64,000 nt of DNA. It comes from Streptomyces sp. NBRC 110035 (lineage in GTDB: Bacteria > Actinomycetota > Actinomycetes > Streptomycetales > Streptomycetaceae). The stretch spans positions 62,001 to 126,000 of the forward strand of contig NZ_BBNN01000027.1 in NCBI RefSeq assembly GCF_000829695.1. Direction: 5' to 3'. Positions 41,801-50,704 of this stretch are shown in pieces. How positions within the stretch are numbered: position 1 is the stretch's first letter; each line of letters starts with the position of its first letter. Position numbers and translations under genes: made by a program. The notes under the pieces were generated by a model that did no database searches, was not told the origin of the DNA, and saw nothing but the letters and a program-made list of their open reading frames with translations.

Positions 41801-42964
41801 ATGGACCACAGGCTCTCCCCCGAACTGGAAGAACTCCGCCGCACGGTCGAGGAGTTCGCGCACGACGTCGTGGCGCCGAAGATAGGTGACTTCTACGAGC
41901 GGCACGAGTTCCCGTACGAGATCGTCCGCGAGATGGGCCGCATGGGCCTGTTCGGCCTGCCGTTCCCGGAGGAGTACGGCGGAATGGGCGGCGACTACTT
42001 CGCGCTGGGGGTGGCGCTGGAGGAACTGGCCCGGGTGGACTCGTCGGTGGCGATCACCCTGGAGGCCGGTGTCTCGCTGGGTGCGATGCCGCTGCACCTC
42101 TTCGGCACCGAGGAGCAGAAGCGCGAGTGGCTGCCCCGTCTGTGCTCCGGCGAGATCCTGGGCGCGTTCGGCCTGACGGAGCCGGACGGCGGCAGTGACG
42201 CGGGCGCGACCCGCACCACGGCCCGCCTGGACGAGACGACGGACGAATGGGTGATCAACGGCACGAAGTGCTTCATCACCAACTCGGGCACGGACATCAC
42301 GGGCCTGGTCACGGTGACGGCGGTCACCGGCCGGAAGCCGGACGGCAGGCCGCTGATCTCGGCGGTCGTCGTCCCGTCGGGCACCCCGGGCCTCACGGTG
42401 GCGGCCCCGTACTCGAAGGTCGGCTGGAACGCCTCGGACACGCGGGAGCTGTCCTTCCAGGACGTCCGCGTCCCGGCGGCGAACCTGCTGGGCGAACAGG
42501 GCCGGGGCTACGCCCAGTTCCTGCGCATCCTCGACGAGGGACGGATCGCCATCGCCGCGCTGGGCACGGGCCTGGCGCAGGGCTGTGTGGACGAGTCGGT
42601 GAAGTACGCCGGTCAGAGGCACGCGTTCGGCCGTCCGATCGGCGCCAACCAGGCCATCCAGTTCACGATCGCGGACATGGAGATGAAGGCCCACACCTCC
42701 CGCCTGGCCTGGCGCGACGCGGCGAGCCGCCTGGTGGCCGGCGAGCCCTTCAAGAAGGAGGCGGCGCTGGCCAAGCTGTACTCGTCCACGGTCGCGGTGG
42801 ACAACGCCCGTGACGCCACCCAGATCCACGGCGGCTACGGCTTCATGAACGAGTACCCGGTGGCCCGCATGTGGCGCGACTCCAAGATCCTGGAGATCGG
42901 CGAGGGCACGAGCGAGGTACAGCGGATGCTGATCGCCCGGGAGCTGGGGCTGCCGGTGCTGTGA
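41801..42964 (+). CDS. acdH: Acyl-CoA dehydrogenase of the leucine/isovalerate operon
   Basis: 387 residues. ACAD signatures: GAFGLTEPDGGSDAGATRTT near 122-141, WNASDTRELSFQDVRVPAAN, QCF-type FAD loop replaced by GQRHAFGRPIGANQAIQFTI, and IHGGYGFMNEYPVARMWRDS near 342-361. At the C-terminus Glu precedes GTSE (EIGEGTSEV), the position of the catalytic Glu in MCAD/SCAD, whereas classical isovaleryl-CoA dehydrogenases have Ala there. In the operon it should oxidise isovaleryl-CoA or related branched acyl-CoA to methylcrotonyl-CoA for AccA1/AccD1. Symbol follows S. coelicolor usage. Confidence 0.9.
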   Translation: MDHRLSPELEELRRTVEEFAHDVVAPKIGDFYERHEFPYEIVREMGRMGLFGLPFPEEYGGMGGDYFALGVALEELARVDSSVAITLEAGVSLGAMPLHLFGTEEQKREWLPRLCSGEILGAFGLTEPDGGSDAGATRTTARLDETTDEWVINGTKCFITNSGTDITGLVTVTAVTGRKPDGRPLISAVVVPSGTPGLTVAAPYSKVGWNASDTRELSFQDVRVPAANLLGEQGRGYAQFLRILDEGRIAIAALGTGLAQGCVDESVKYAGQRHAFGRPIGANQAIQFTIADMEMKAHTSRLAWRDAASRLVAGEPFKKEAALAKLYSSTVAVDNARDATQIHGGYGFMNEYPVARMWRDSKILEIGEGTSEVQRMLIARELGLPVL

Positions 42965-43235
42965 CCGGGCAGGTCCGCCGGGACGGGCAGGCCGCGCCGG
43001 CGAGTGGGCGCCCTCCCCGGCGGACACCCCTCCCGCTCCGGATGTGGGCACGTGCCGTGCGCTCGGCGGCCAGGACGCCCCGGTGGCAGCCGTCGTGGGC
43101 GGCCTCTCAGGTCACCCTAAAGGCCGCCCCCGTCACCGCACTTGATCAAAAAGTACCCAAAACACCCCCCGACACCCGCCGACACCCGCCGCCCGCATGG
43201 CGTGAATGCGCCAGATCCCCGCAGGCCGAAACGCG

Positions 43236-44430
43236 TCAGCGCCGCAGCGCCTCGACCGGCTGCACGCGTGACGCCCTGACTGCGGGACAGAGGCCGGCCA
43301 GCAGGCCGGTGGCCAGACCGGCCACCGGGGCTGCTGCCACCGTCGCCGGATGAATCACGGGTGTCCACTCCCGGACCACAGCCACGGCCACCACGGTCGC
43401 CGTGCCGGCGGTGGTGCCCAGCAGGCCGCCCAGTGCCCCGAGCGCCCCCGACTCGGCGAGGAACTGGCCGGCGACATGCCGTCCGCGCGCACCCAGTGCC
43501 CTGCGCAGACCGATCTCACCGGTCCGTTCGAGCACGGCCACCAGGGTGGTGTTGGCGATCCCGACCGCGCCGATGACCAGACAGACCGATGCCAGCAGCA
43601 GAAACAACTGGTCGAGGTCGGAACCGACGGACGAACGCAGTTGCTCGGGGTCCGGCGGAGCGATCGCGCGGAAGTACTCAACATGGTCGGGCCGCAGAGC
43701 CAGACCGGCTTCCGCCGCGACCTGCTGGGCCGCCCCGATCCGGGTGGAGATGAGCATCCTGGGCTCCGCAGCGTTCTCCGCCCCCCAGACGCGTTCCGCC
43801 GTGCTTCTCGGCACGACCACGGAGGGCAGCAGGTCGGCCTTGCGTTCCACGTCACCGACGATACCCACCACCGAGAACGCCTCCCCACCGACGAAGACCG
43901 CAGGCGCGTTCTCCAGCGTGGTGATGCCGAGTCGGCGAGCCACCCCCTCCCCGACCACGGCCACCGGCGCGGCCGTCCGCTCGGCGAACTCGTCGTGGAC
44001 AAGCCCCTGTTCCAGGCTCGGCACCGCCGCCGCGAGAGCGCCTGGGGAGGCGGCCACCACCTTGGTGCGCGAGGTTGGACCCGACAGCGTCCGCCTGTGG
44101 CGAGGCGCTCACCACGACGTCGTCGGGCAGCCGGACGGTGAAGTACACACCCGCGTGGTCGACGCCGTTCAGCCTCCCGATCCGTGCGTCGGCGTCCTGG
44201 GGGAACGCCATGTCGACGAACTCGTTGTGCTGCCGGGCATTGTCCTCGACCGTCACCTCGGTGGCGCTCAATTCGGTGAACCGGTTGTCGATCTGCGACG
44301 ACGCGGTGGCCGTCAGCCCGAGCACGGCCACGAAACTGCCCACGCCCAGAACAGTGCCGAAGGCGGTCAGCAAGGCCCTCGCGGGCCGCTGCAGGATGCC
44401 CGCGAGGGCCTCGGCACACAGGTCGCGCAG
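43236..44430 (-). pseudogene. MacB/FtsX-type ABC transporter permease, frameshifted
   Basis: The N-terminal part (from LRDLCAEALAGILQRP near 44425, then LLTAFGTVLGVGSFVAVLGL and TELSATEVTVEDN) reads in one frame to about 44070 (DAVGSNLAHQ). The rest, from KVVAASPGALAAAVPSLEQG, through the MacB periplasmic-like domain to SVCLVIGAVGIANTTLVAVL, GEIGLRRALGARGRHVAGQF and VQPVEALRR, is in another frame ending at 43236. At the join (AACCTCGCGCACCAAGGTGG) one extra base explains the shift. No start codon is available in frame at the 5' end, which abuts a plus-strand gene. No ATPase gene is adjacent. Clearly a decayed exporter permease unless the shift is a sequencing error. Confidence 0.8.
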
Positions 44431-44438
44431 GTGCAGAC

Positions 44439-45182
44439 ATGACGTGGTCGGACGAGCTGCTCAAGGACATCCAGACGTACTTCCAGAAGATCGGCATTCC
44501 GGAGGAGGGCCCCCCGGACTCGTGGCCGTGGCCGGGGGAGACCAAGTACACGACCAGTTACTGCGTGGAGTTCATGCTGAACTGGGACGACCTTTTCACG
44601 TCCCTGGCTCGAGTACTGAGAATGCGGAAGACGCTGATCCAGGTTTCCGCGATATGGGAGCTGCGCCACTTCAACGTCACCAGCATTGCCGGCCTGGCCG
44701 TCCCCGCGGTCAATGACCAGTTCTCCGACGCCTGCGTGTACGACTACCACAACGACGGCGCGCTGCCGGACTGGGCAACGCAGTTCGCCGACATGATCAC
44801 CCCGTTCCGGGACTGCTCCACAGGTGTGGGGCAGGTGTTCGGCGTGCGGGCGATCACCGCCCGCAACCACGCGGTCGATCTGGGCCTGCTCAACGAGTCG
44901 AAGCGGGACGCGTCGGTCGACGCCGACGTCTGGGCCACCTGGGAGAAGCTGCACTACAACCAGTCGTTCAACATCTCGACGGTGCCGTACATGCACATCC
45001 TGCACGCCCACGAGCACGGTCTGGCGCGCCCGGGCCTGGCGACCGGCGAGGCGGACACGGAGAAGCTGCTGCAGTACTACCAGGGCGACACCGCCGAAGC
45101 GGCGGAGCAGGCGAAGCTGCGCATGGGCATGTACCGCATCATCGAGGACAAATACCAGAGCGTGTTCCGCGCGTACGCGTGA
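44439..45182 (+). CDS. Unknown protein with lysozyme/transglycosylase-like pattern
   Basis: 247 residues, no signal peptide. A possible catalytic Glu occurs in LIQVSAIWELRHFNVTSIAG near 66-85, followed after about 45 residues by the segment FRDCSTGVGQVFGVRAITAR near 127-146. Its STGxGQ resembles the SxGxxQ motif of lytic transglycosylase/lysozyme folds. A helical C-terminal region ends MGMYRIIEDKYQSVFRAYA. The start lacks a ribosome site and lies next to the truncated end of the permease pseudogene, so the true 5' end could be altered. Base composition is a little less GC-rich than neighbours. First of three same-strand genes up to 46288. Function is a guess; homologue search needed to decide. 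Confidence 0.6.
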   Translation: MTWSDELLKDIQTYFQKIGIPEEGPPDSWPWPGETKYTTSYCVEFMLNWDDLFTSLARVLRMRKTLIQVSAIWELRHFNVTSIAGLAVPAVNDQFSDACVYDYHNDGALPDWATQFADMITPFRDCSTGVGQVFGVRAITARNHAVDLGLLNESKRDASVDADVWATWEKLHYNQSFNISTVPYMHILHAHEHGLARPGLATGEADTEKLLQYYQGDTAEAAEQAKLRMGMYRIIEDKYQSVFRAYA

Positions 45183-45205
45183 CACGGACGAGTGGAGTGA
45201 CGACG

Positions 45206-45589
45206 ATGCACGAACAGGCCGGCGGGAGACCGGCAGGACGTCCGTACACACGGTTCCTCGTCCCGGCGGGCGTCAACCTGCTGTTCGGCATCCCCGCCAT
45301 GATCCCGCTCCATTCGGCCTGGCTGCTGCTCACCAGGTACCGGTCGTGTGCGCTGGACACCGCCGGGTTCGGTCTCACCCACTGCGGTGACGTCACCGTC
45401 ATCGAGGGCGCCAGCTGGGCAAGGGCCGGTCTGCTGGTGGTCGGCGGGCTCGGGCTGCTGCTGGTCGTCCTTGTGGACGTGCTGTTCCCCGCCGCCACGG
45501 GGCGTCCATGGCGGCGCTGGCTCGCCGCCTCACTCGTCATTCCCCTTCCCTACCTGCTCGCCGTGATCACATTCGCGGTCCTCGACTGA
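45206..45589 (+). CDS. Small integral membrane protein, unknown
   Basis: 127 residues with about three transmembrane helices: FLVPAGVNLLFGIPAMIPLH, AGLLVVGGLGLLLVVLVDVL and LAASLVIPLPYLLAVITFAV, with two Cys in the first external loop (YRSCALDTAGFGLTHCGDV) that could form a disulfide. ATG 45206 has GGAG nine bases upstream; GTG 45179 overlapping the previous stop is an alternative and would also couple the genes. Lies between the lysozyme-like gene and a Tat-exported protein, so it may tether or assist one of them. Confidence 0.65.
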   Translation: MHEQAGGRPAGRPYTRFLVPAGVNLLFGIPAMIPLHSAWLLLTRYRSCALDTAGFGLTHCGDVTVIEGASWARAGLLVVGGLGLLLVVLVDVLFPAATGRPWRRWLAASLVIPLPYLLAVITFAVLD

Positions 45590-45604
45590 AGGAACCGATC
45601 AGCC

Positions 45605-46288
45605 ATGACGCAGAAGAGCGTCCCCCGGCGTGCAGTGCTCAAGCGGGTCGCCGGGGCAGGCGCGGGCACCGCTCTGCTATCGGCCTCCGGTGGCCTGCCG
45701 GTTCCCGCCCACGCCGCGGAGGCGGGGGACGGCGCCGGACGGCCGGCCGAGGTGTCCGGCGCGCATCCGGTGTCCCGCAACGGCTGGGCGCTGGCCGACG
45801 AGGTCGACGTCGGGCAGGGCGTGTGGTCGCGGCCGGTGTCCGGCACCGGCTTCGCCCTCGACACCCGACTCGGTGCCGTGGAGACGGTGCTCGTGCACAT
45901 CGTGCGGCGCCGGCACTACGAGATCGAGACGCTGCGCGAGGGCGAGGTGGCCGGATGGCGCCCCATCGGGGAACTCGACGCCGACGGCCCCGAGTCGAAC
46001 CAGGCCTCCGGCACCGCTGTCGCCATCCGGCCCGACGCCTACGTGAAGGGTGTCGCGGGCGGACTGACCAGGACGCAGCGCAAGACGGTCGACAGCATCC
46101 TGGAGGACTGCGGCAGCGTCATACGCTGGGGCGGCCGCGACCGAACGCCGTACGAAGCCCTGTTCTACATCGACGTCCCCCCGAGCAAGGAGGAGAGGCG
46201 TCCCGCCGGTCATCCCGTGGAAAAGCTGGCCGACACACTGCGCAGATGGAACCGGACCCCCGGTGTGGGAGCGGGGTCCGCCGCGTAA
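45605..46288 (+). CDS. Tat-exported M15 peptidase-like protein with altered metal ligands
   Basis: 227 residues. Tat signal with PRRAVLKRVAGAGAGTALL and cleavage near AHA. The mature part has the outline of the M15 (VanY-like D,D-carboxypeptidase) fold: HYEIETLREGEVAGWR near 102, ESNQASGTAVAIRPDAYVKG near 135-154, SILEDCGSVIRWGGRDRT near 168, and EALFYIDVPPSK. In active M15 enzymes these segments read SNHxxGxAxDI and xxMHFE/xxHFD; here Gln, Ala/Ile and Phe/Tyr occupy the zinc-ligand positions. It may be a substrate-binding pseudoenzyme of the cell wall. AAGGA ribosome site upstream; 15 bases after the membrane protein gene. Confidence 0.6.
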   Translation: MTQKSVPRRAVLKRVAGAGAGTALLSASGGLPVPAHAAEAGDGAGRPAEVSGAHPVSRNGWALADEVDVGQGVWSRPVSGTGFALDTRLGAVETVLVHIVRRRHYEIETLREGEVAGWRPIGELDADGPESNQASGTAVAIRPDAYVKGVAGGLTRTQRKTVDSILEDCGSVIRWGGRDRTPYEALFYIDVPPSKEERRPAGHPVEKLADTLRRWNRTPGVGAGSAA

Positions 46289-46335
46289 CAGCCGTGCGGA
46301 GGCGAGGGCCGACCCGGAACCCCTTGGCCAACATT

Positions 46336-46354
46336 TCAGGTTAGGCTAACCTAA
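46336..46354 (+). promoter_or_regulatory. Iron box (DmdR/IdeR operator) before desE
   Basis: TCAGGTTAGGCTAACCTAA, a near-perfect match to the 19-base actinobacterial iron box, 67 bases upstream of the desE start. Established knowledge: DmdR1 represses des genes through such boxes when iron is sufficient. Confidence 0.88.
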
Positions 46355-46420
46355 TCACGCTTCCGGCCACCCTCGCCGGCGCGCCTCCAGGGCTTCTTAC
46401 GCACGAAAGCGGACCCACTC

Positions 46421-47470
46421 ATGTCGAACGCCAGAACCGCCCGCTTGCCTCGTCGCGGCATCCTCGCCGCCGGTGGCGCCCTCGGACTCGGTGCCGTGCT
46501 CGCGGCCTGCGGGGGCGGCGACGCGAAAAGCGGCGGCTCGGACTCGACCGGGGCCGCCGAGCCGGAGTCCGGTCCCTGGTCCTTCAAGGACGACCGCGGC
46601 ACCACCGTGGAACTCGACAAGGTCCCCACGAACATCGCCGCGTTCACCGGCGTGGCCGCCGCCCTGTACGACTACGGCATCGAGGTCGAGGGCGTCTTCG
46701 GCCCGACCAGGACGACGGCCGGCAAGGCCGACGTCCAGGCCGGGGACATGGACGTCAGCAAGCTGACGATCTTCGGCAACAAGTTCGACAGCTTCAACGT
46801 CGAGCAGTACGCGGCCTTCCGGCCCGAGGTGCTCATCAGCACGACGTTCGACGACGCCGGCTCCCTCTGGTACGTCCCCGAAGCCTCCAAGGAGAAGATC
46901 GCCAAGCTCGCCCCGAGCGTGGCCGTCTCCGTCTACGACCGCCAGATGCCCGAGCCACTGCAGCGGATGGCCGAACTGGCCGAGTCGCTGGGCGCCGATA
47001 TGAAGGCCGCGAAGGTCGTCGAGGCGAAGAAGGACTTCGAGGCCGCCGCCGAGCGGCTGCGCAAGGCGGCCAAGGCCCGTCCGGAGATCAAGGTGCTGGC
47101 CGGCTCCGCCGCGCCGGACGTCTTCTACGTCTCCGGTTCGAACTACTCCATCGACCTGGAGTACTTCAAGGCCCTCGGCGTGAACATCGTGGAGCCCCCG
47201 GAGGAGGCCAAGAAGGCGACCGGCGGCTGGTTCGAAACCCTGAGCTGGGAAAACGTCGACACGTACCCGGCCGACGTCATCATCATGGACGACCGCGCCT
47301 CGACCATCCAGCCCGCCGACATCACCGAGGGCACCTGGAAGAAGCTCCCCGCGGTCAAGGCCGGCCAGGTCATCTCCCGCTCCCCCGAGCCGATCCTGTC
47401 CTACGACAAGTGCACCCCGCTGCTCGACAACCTCGCCGAGGCCATCGAGAAGGCCAAGAAGGTCAGCTGA
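46421..47470 (+). CDS. desE: Ferrioxamine-binding lipoprotein
   Basis: 349 residues. Signal with twin Arg at 11-12 (LPRRGILAAGG) and lipobox VLAAC, Cys30. The mature protein is a class III periplasmic-binding-type siderophore receptor: FKDDRGTTVELDKVPTNIAA near 55-74, RPEVLISTTFDD near 128, a long bridging helix rich in Lys/Ala (MKAAKVVEAKKDFEAAAERL) and the second lobe with YPADVIIMDDRAS. It captures ferrioxamine outside the membrane for an ABC importer. An iron box precedes the gene; desA follows after 512 bases. Confidence 0.92.
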   Translation: MSNARTARLPRRGILAAGGALGLGAVLAACGGGDAKSGGSDSTGAAEPESGPWSFKDDRGTTVELDKVPTNIAAFTGVAAALYDYGIEVEGVFGPTRTTAGKADVQAGDMDVSKLTIFGNKFDSFNVEQYAAFRPEVLISTTFDDAGSLWYVPEASKEKIAKLAPSVAVSVYDRQMPEPLQRMAELAESLGADMKAAKVVEAKKDFEAAAERLRKAAKARPEIKVLAGSAAPDVFYVSGSNYSIDLEYFKALGVNIVEPPEEAKKATGGWFETLSWENVDTYPADVIIMDDRASTIQPADITEGTWKKLPAVKAGQVISRSPEPILSYDKCTPLLDNLAEAIEKAKKVS

Positions 47471-47894
47471 CCCCTTCCGTCCCCTCCGCCACCGGAGCCG
47501 TACGTGACCCCTGCCGCAGCCGCCCCGCTCCGCCCCTCCTTCCTCCAGGTCGCCGGAACGGGGCGGCTCGGTCCGTCCCCGGTCCGGGTCGCCTCCACCG
47601 GGGCCGGGGCAGGAGGAGCCGGACGCGGCGACAGGGCCGGTGTGAACTCCCCGCCGGCGCCGGCGCGGTGACGCGGTCGCCCGCCCCGCGGGAGCCGCGC
47701 ACGGACGCCGGGCGGCACCACCGGGGCCGGCACCGGCTTCGTGCCGCCCGGCGTCGGCCCGGGGGCCGGTGCCGCGACCCGACGGCGGAACAGCCGCACG
47801 GAGAGCGTCGGCGGCATGTCCGGCCGGCCCCCGTCCCACACCTCGTGACGCAGTGATGACGGTCACGGCGGTCACAGGAATGAAACGCAGACAG
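47471..47894. other. Gene-free stretch between desE and the desA iron box
   Basis: About 420 bases with high GC and no frame resembling a protein family. In particular no siderophore-interacting reductase (desF) fragment is recognised in either direction. Confidence 0.55.
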
Positions 47895-47913
47895 TTAGGT
47901 TAGGCTCACCTAA
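47895..47913 (+). promoter_or_regulatory. Iron box before desA
   Basis: TTAGGTTAGGCTCACCTAA, matching the 19-base iron box consensus with a single deviation in the right arm, 69 bases before the desA start. Confidence 0.9.
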
Positions 47914-47982
47914 GAAAAAGGGCCGCACCGCGGCGCGCCCGCTCCCTCCCCGCACCGGACCGTCCCCACCGGAGGCCCCCAC

Positions 47983-49428
47983 ATGCGCTCGCACCTGCTC
48001 AACGACACCACCGCGGAGCACTATCGCCGCTCCGTGACCGAAGGAGTCGAGCGGGTGGCAGCCAAACTCGCCACCACAGAACGTCCGTTCACCGGCGTCA
48101 CGGTCGACGCCCTCGCACCCGCCGTCGAGCGGATCGATCTCGACCGGCCGCTGCACGACACCACCGCGGCACTGGACGAACTGGAGGACGTCTACCTCCG
48201 GGACGCGATCTACTTCCACCACCCCCGCTACCTCGCCCACCTCAACTGCCCGGTCGTCATCCCGGCCGTGCTCGGCGAGGCCGTGCTCTCCGCCGTCAAC
48301 TCCTCCCTGGACACCTGGGACCAGTCGGCCGGCGGCACTCTCATCGAGCGGAAACTGATCGACTGGACCGCCGCCCGGATCGGCCTCGGCGCCGCCGCCG
48401 ACGGGGTGTTCACCTCCGGCGGCACCCAGTCCAACCTCCAGGCCCTGCTGCTGGCCCGCGAGGAGGCGAAGACCCGTGACCTCGGGAAACTGCGCGTCTT
48501 CAGCTCCGAGGTCAGCCACTTCAGCGTGCAGAAGTCCGCGAAGCTGCTCGGCCTCGGACCGGACGCCGTGGTGTCGATCCCCGTCGACCACGACAAGCGG
48601 ATGCAGACCGTGGCCCTCGCCCGCGAACTGGCGCGCTGCGCCGAGGACGGGCAGGTCCCCATGGCCGTCGTCGCCACCGCCGGCAGCACCGACTTCGGCT
48701 CCATCGACCCGCTGCCCGAGATCGCCGGACTGTGCGCGCAGTACGGCGTCTGGATGCACGTGGACGCGGCGTACGGCTGCGGGCTGCTCGCCTCGCTGAA
48801 GCACCGGGACCGCATCGACGGCATCGAGCACGCGGACTCGGTCACCGTCGACTACCACAAGTCCTTCTTCCAGCCGGTGAGTTCGTCCGCCGTGCTGGTG
48901 CGTGACGGGGCCACGCTGCGGCACGCCACCTACCACGCGGAGTACCTCAACCCGCGCCGCATGGTGACCGAGCGCATCCCCAACCAGGTCGACAAGTCCC
49001 TGCAGACCACCCGCCGTTTCGACGCGCTGAAGCTGTGGATGACGCTGCGTGTGATGGGTGCCGACGGCATCGGCCGGCTCTTCGACGAGGTCTGCGACCT
49101 GGCCCAGGACGGCTGGCGGCTGCTCGCCGCCGACCCGCGCTTCGACGTGGTCGTCGAGCCGTCGCTGTCCACGCTCGTCTTCCGGTACGTACCGGCCGCC
49201 GTCACCGACCCCTCGAGCATCGACCGGGCCAACCTCTACGCCCGCAAGGCCCTGTTCGCCTCCGGTGACGCGGTCGTCGCGGGCACCAAGGTCGCGGGGC
49301 GCCACTACCTGAAATTCACCCTGCTGAACCCCGAGACCACGACGGCCGACATCACCGCCGTCCTCGACCTGATCGCCGGCCACGCCGAGCAGTACCTGGG
49401 AGAGTCCCTTGACCGCGTCGCATCCTGA
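47983..49428 (+). CDS. desA: Lysine decarboxylase of desferrioxamine biosynthesis
   Basis: 481 residues, PLP group II decarboxylase. Motifs: FTSGGTQSNLQALLLAREEA near 145-164, HFSVQKSAKLLGLG, TAGSTDFGSIDPLPEIA, WMHVDAAYGCGLLASL and the PLP-binding Lys293 in VDYHKSFFQPVSS. Converts L-lysine to cadaverine, the first step of desferrioxamine synthesis. ATG 47983 lies downstream of an iron box and opens the operon; its end overlaps desB by 20 bases. Confidence 0.94.
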   Translation: MRSHLLNDTTAEHYRRSVTEGVERVAAKLATTERPFTGVTVDALAPAVERIDLDRPLHDTTAALDELEDVYLRDAIYFHHPRYLAHLNCPVVIPAVLGEAVLSAVNSSLDTWDQSAGGTLIERKLIDWTAARIGLGAAADGVFTSGGTQSNLQALLLAREEAKTRDLGKLRVFSSEVSHFSVQKSAKLLGLGPDAVVSIPVDHDKRMQTVALARELARCAEDGQVPMAVVATAGSTDFGSIDPLPEIAGLCAQYGVWMHVDAAYGCGLLASLKHRDRIDGIEHADSVTVDYHKSFFQPVSSSAVLVRDGATLRHATYHAEYLNPRRMVTERIPNQVDKSLQTTRRFDALKLWMTLRVMGADGIGRLFDEVCDLAQDGWRLLAADPRFDVVVEPSLSTLVFRYVPAAVTDPSSIDRANLYARKALFASGDAVVAGTKVAGRHYLKFTLLNPETTTADITAVLDLIAGHAEQYLGESLDRVAS

Positions 49429-50704
49429 AGCCCCGGACACCGCCTACGACTTCGTGGGAATCGGTCTCGGCCCCTTCAACCTCGGCCTCGCCTGCCTCAC
49501 CGAACCCATCAGCGAACTCAGCGGCGTCTTCCTGGAGTCCAAGCCGGACTTCGAGTGGCACGCCGGGATGTTCCTCGACGGCGCCCACCTCCAGACGCCG
49601 TTCATGTCGGACCTGGTCACCCTCGCCGACCCGACGTCCCCGTACTCCTTCCTCAACTACCTGAAGGAGAAGGGCCGACTGTACCCGTTCTACATCCGCG
49701 AGAACTTCTACCCGCTGCGCGTCGAGTACGACGACTACTGCCGCTGGGCCGCCTCGCAGCTGAGCAGTATCCGCTTCTCCACCACCGTCACCGAGGTGAC
49801 GTACGACGAGGCGGCCGGGCTGTACGCCGTACGGACTTCGGCGGGCGACACCTACCGTGCCCGGCGGCTGGTGCTCGGCACCGGAACCGTGCCGTTCGTG
49901 CCCGAGGTGTGCCGGGACCTGGACGGCGGCCTGTTCCACACCTCGCAGTACATGCACCGCAAGGCGGAGCTGCAGGAGAAGGAGTCGATCACGATCGTCG
50001 GCAGCGGGCAGAGCGCCGCCGAGATCTACTACGAACTCCTCTCCGAGATCGACGCCCACGGCTACCGGCTCAACTGGGTCACGCGCTCCCCGCGGTTCTT
50101 CCCGCTGGAGTACACCAAGCTGACCCTGGAGATGACGTCCCCGGACTACATCGACTACTTCCGCGCGCTGCCCGAGGAGACCCGCTACCGGCTGGAGAAG
50201 CAGCAGAAGGGTCTGTTCAAGGGCATCAACTCGGAGCTGATCGACGCGATCTTCGACCTGCTGTACCAGAAGAACGTCAGCGGCGGCGGCCGGCCCGTCC
50301 CCACCCGGCTGCTCACCAACTCCACGCTGACCGCCGCGCGTCACGAGAACGGCGGGTACACGCTCGGCTTCCACCAGGACGAGCAGGACAAGGACTACGA
50401 GATCCGCACCGAGGGCCTGGTGCTGGCCACCGGCTACCACTACGAACCGCCGGCCTTCCTCGACCCGGTCCGCGCACGCCTCCGCTTCGACGCCCACGGC
50501 CGGTTCGACGTGACCCGCGACTACGCCGTCGACGTCACCGGCCGGGGCGTCTTCCTGCAGAACGCGGGCGTCCACACGCACAGCGTCACCAGCCCCGACC
50601 TGGGCATGGGCCCCTACCGCAACAGTTGCATCATCCGGGAGCTGCTCGGCACCGAGTACTACCCCGTCGAGAAGTCCGTCGCCTTCCAGGAGTTCACGGC
50701 ATGA
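49409..50704 (+). CDS. desB: Cadaverine N-monooxygenase
   Basis: 431 residues, flavin N-hydroxylating monooxygenase of the lysine/ornithine type. FAD site YDFVGIGLGPFNLGLACLTE near 13-32, DFEWHAGMFLDGAHLQTPFM, NADPH site SITIVGSGQSAAEIYYELLS near 192-211, and LATGYHYEPPAFL near the C-terminus. Hydroxylates cadaverine to N-hydroxycadaverine. The frame opens at TTG 49409 with GGGAGAG upstream, inside the end of desA. Its stop overlaps desC (ATGA), so the operon is tightly coupled. Confidence 0.93.
   Translation: MTASHPEAPDTAYDFVGIGLGPFNLGLACLTEPISELSGVFLESKPDFEWHAGMFLDGAHLQTPFMSDLVTLADPTSPYSFLNYLKEKGRLYPFYIRENFYPLRVEYDDYCRWAASQLSSIRFSTTVTEVTYDEAAGLYAVRTSAGDTYRARRLVLGTGTVPFVPEVCRDLDGGLFHTSQYMHRKAELQEKESITIVGSGQSAAEIYYELLSEIDAHGYRLNWVTRSPRFFPLEYTKLTLEMTSPDYIDYFRALPEETRYRLEKQQKGLFKGINSELIDAIFDLLYQKNVSGGGRPVPTRLLTNSTLTAARHENGGYTLGFHQDEQDKDYEIRTEGLVLATGYHYEPPAFLDPVRARLRFDAHGRFDVTRDYAVDVTGRGVFLQNAGVHTHSVTSPDLGMGPYRNSCIIRELLGTEYYPVEKSVAFQEFTA

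Noticed and set aside
47471..47894. A residual desF or other gene
   Set aside because: All frames give low-complexity translations with no recognisable motif.
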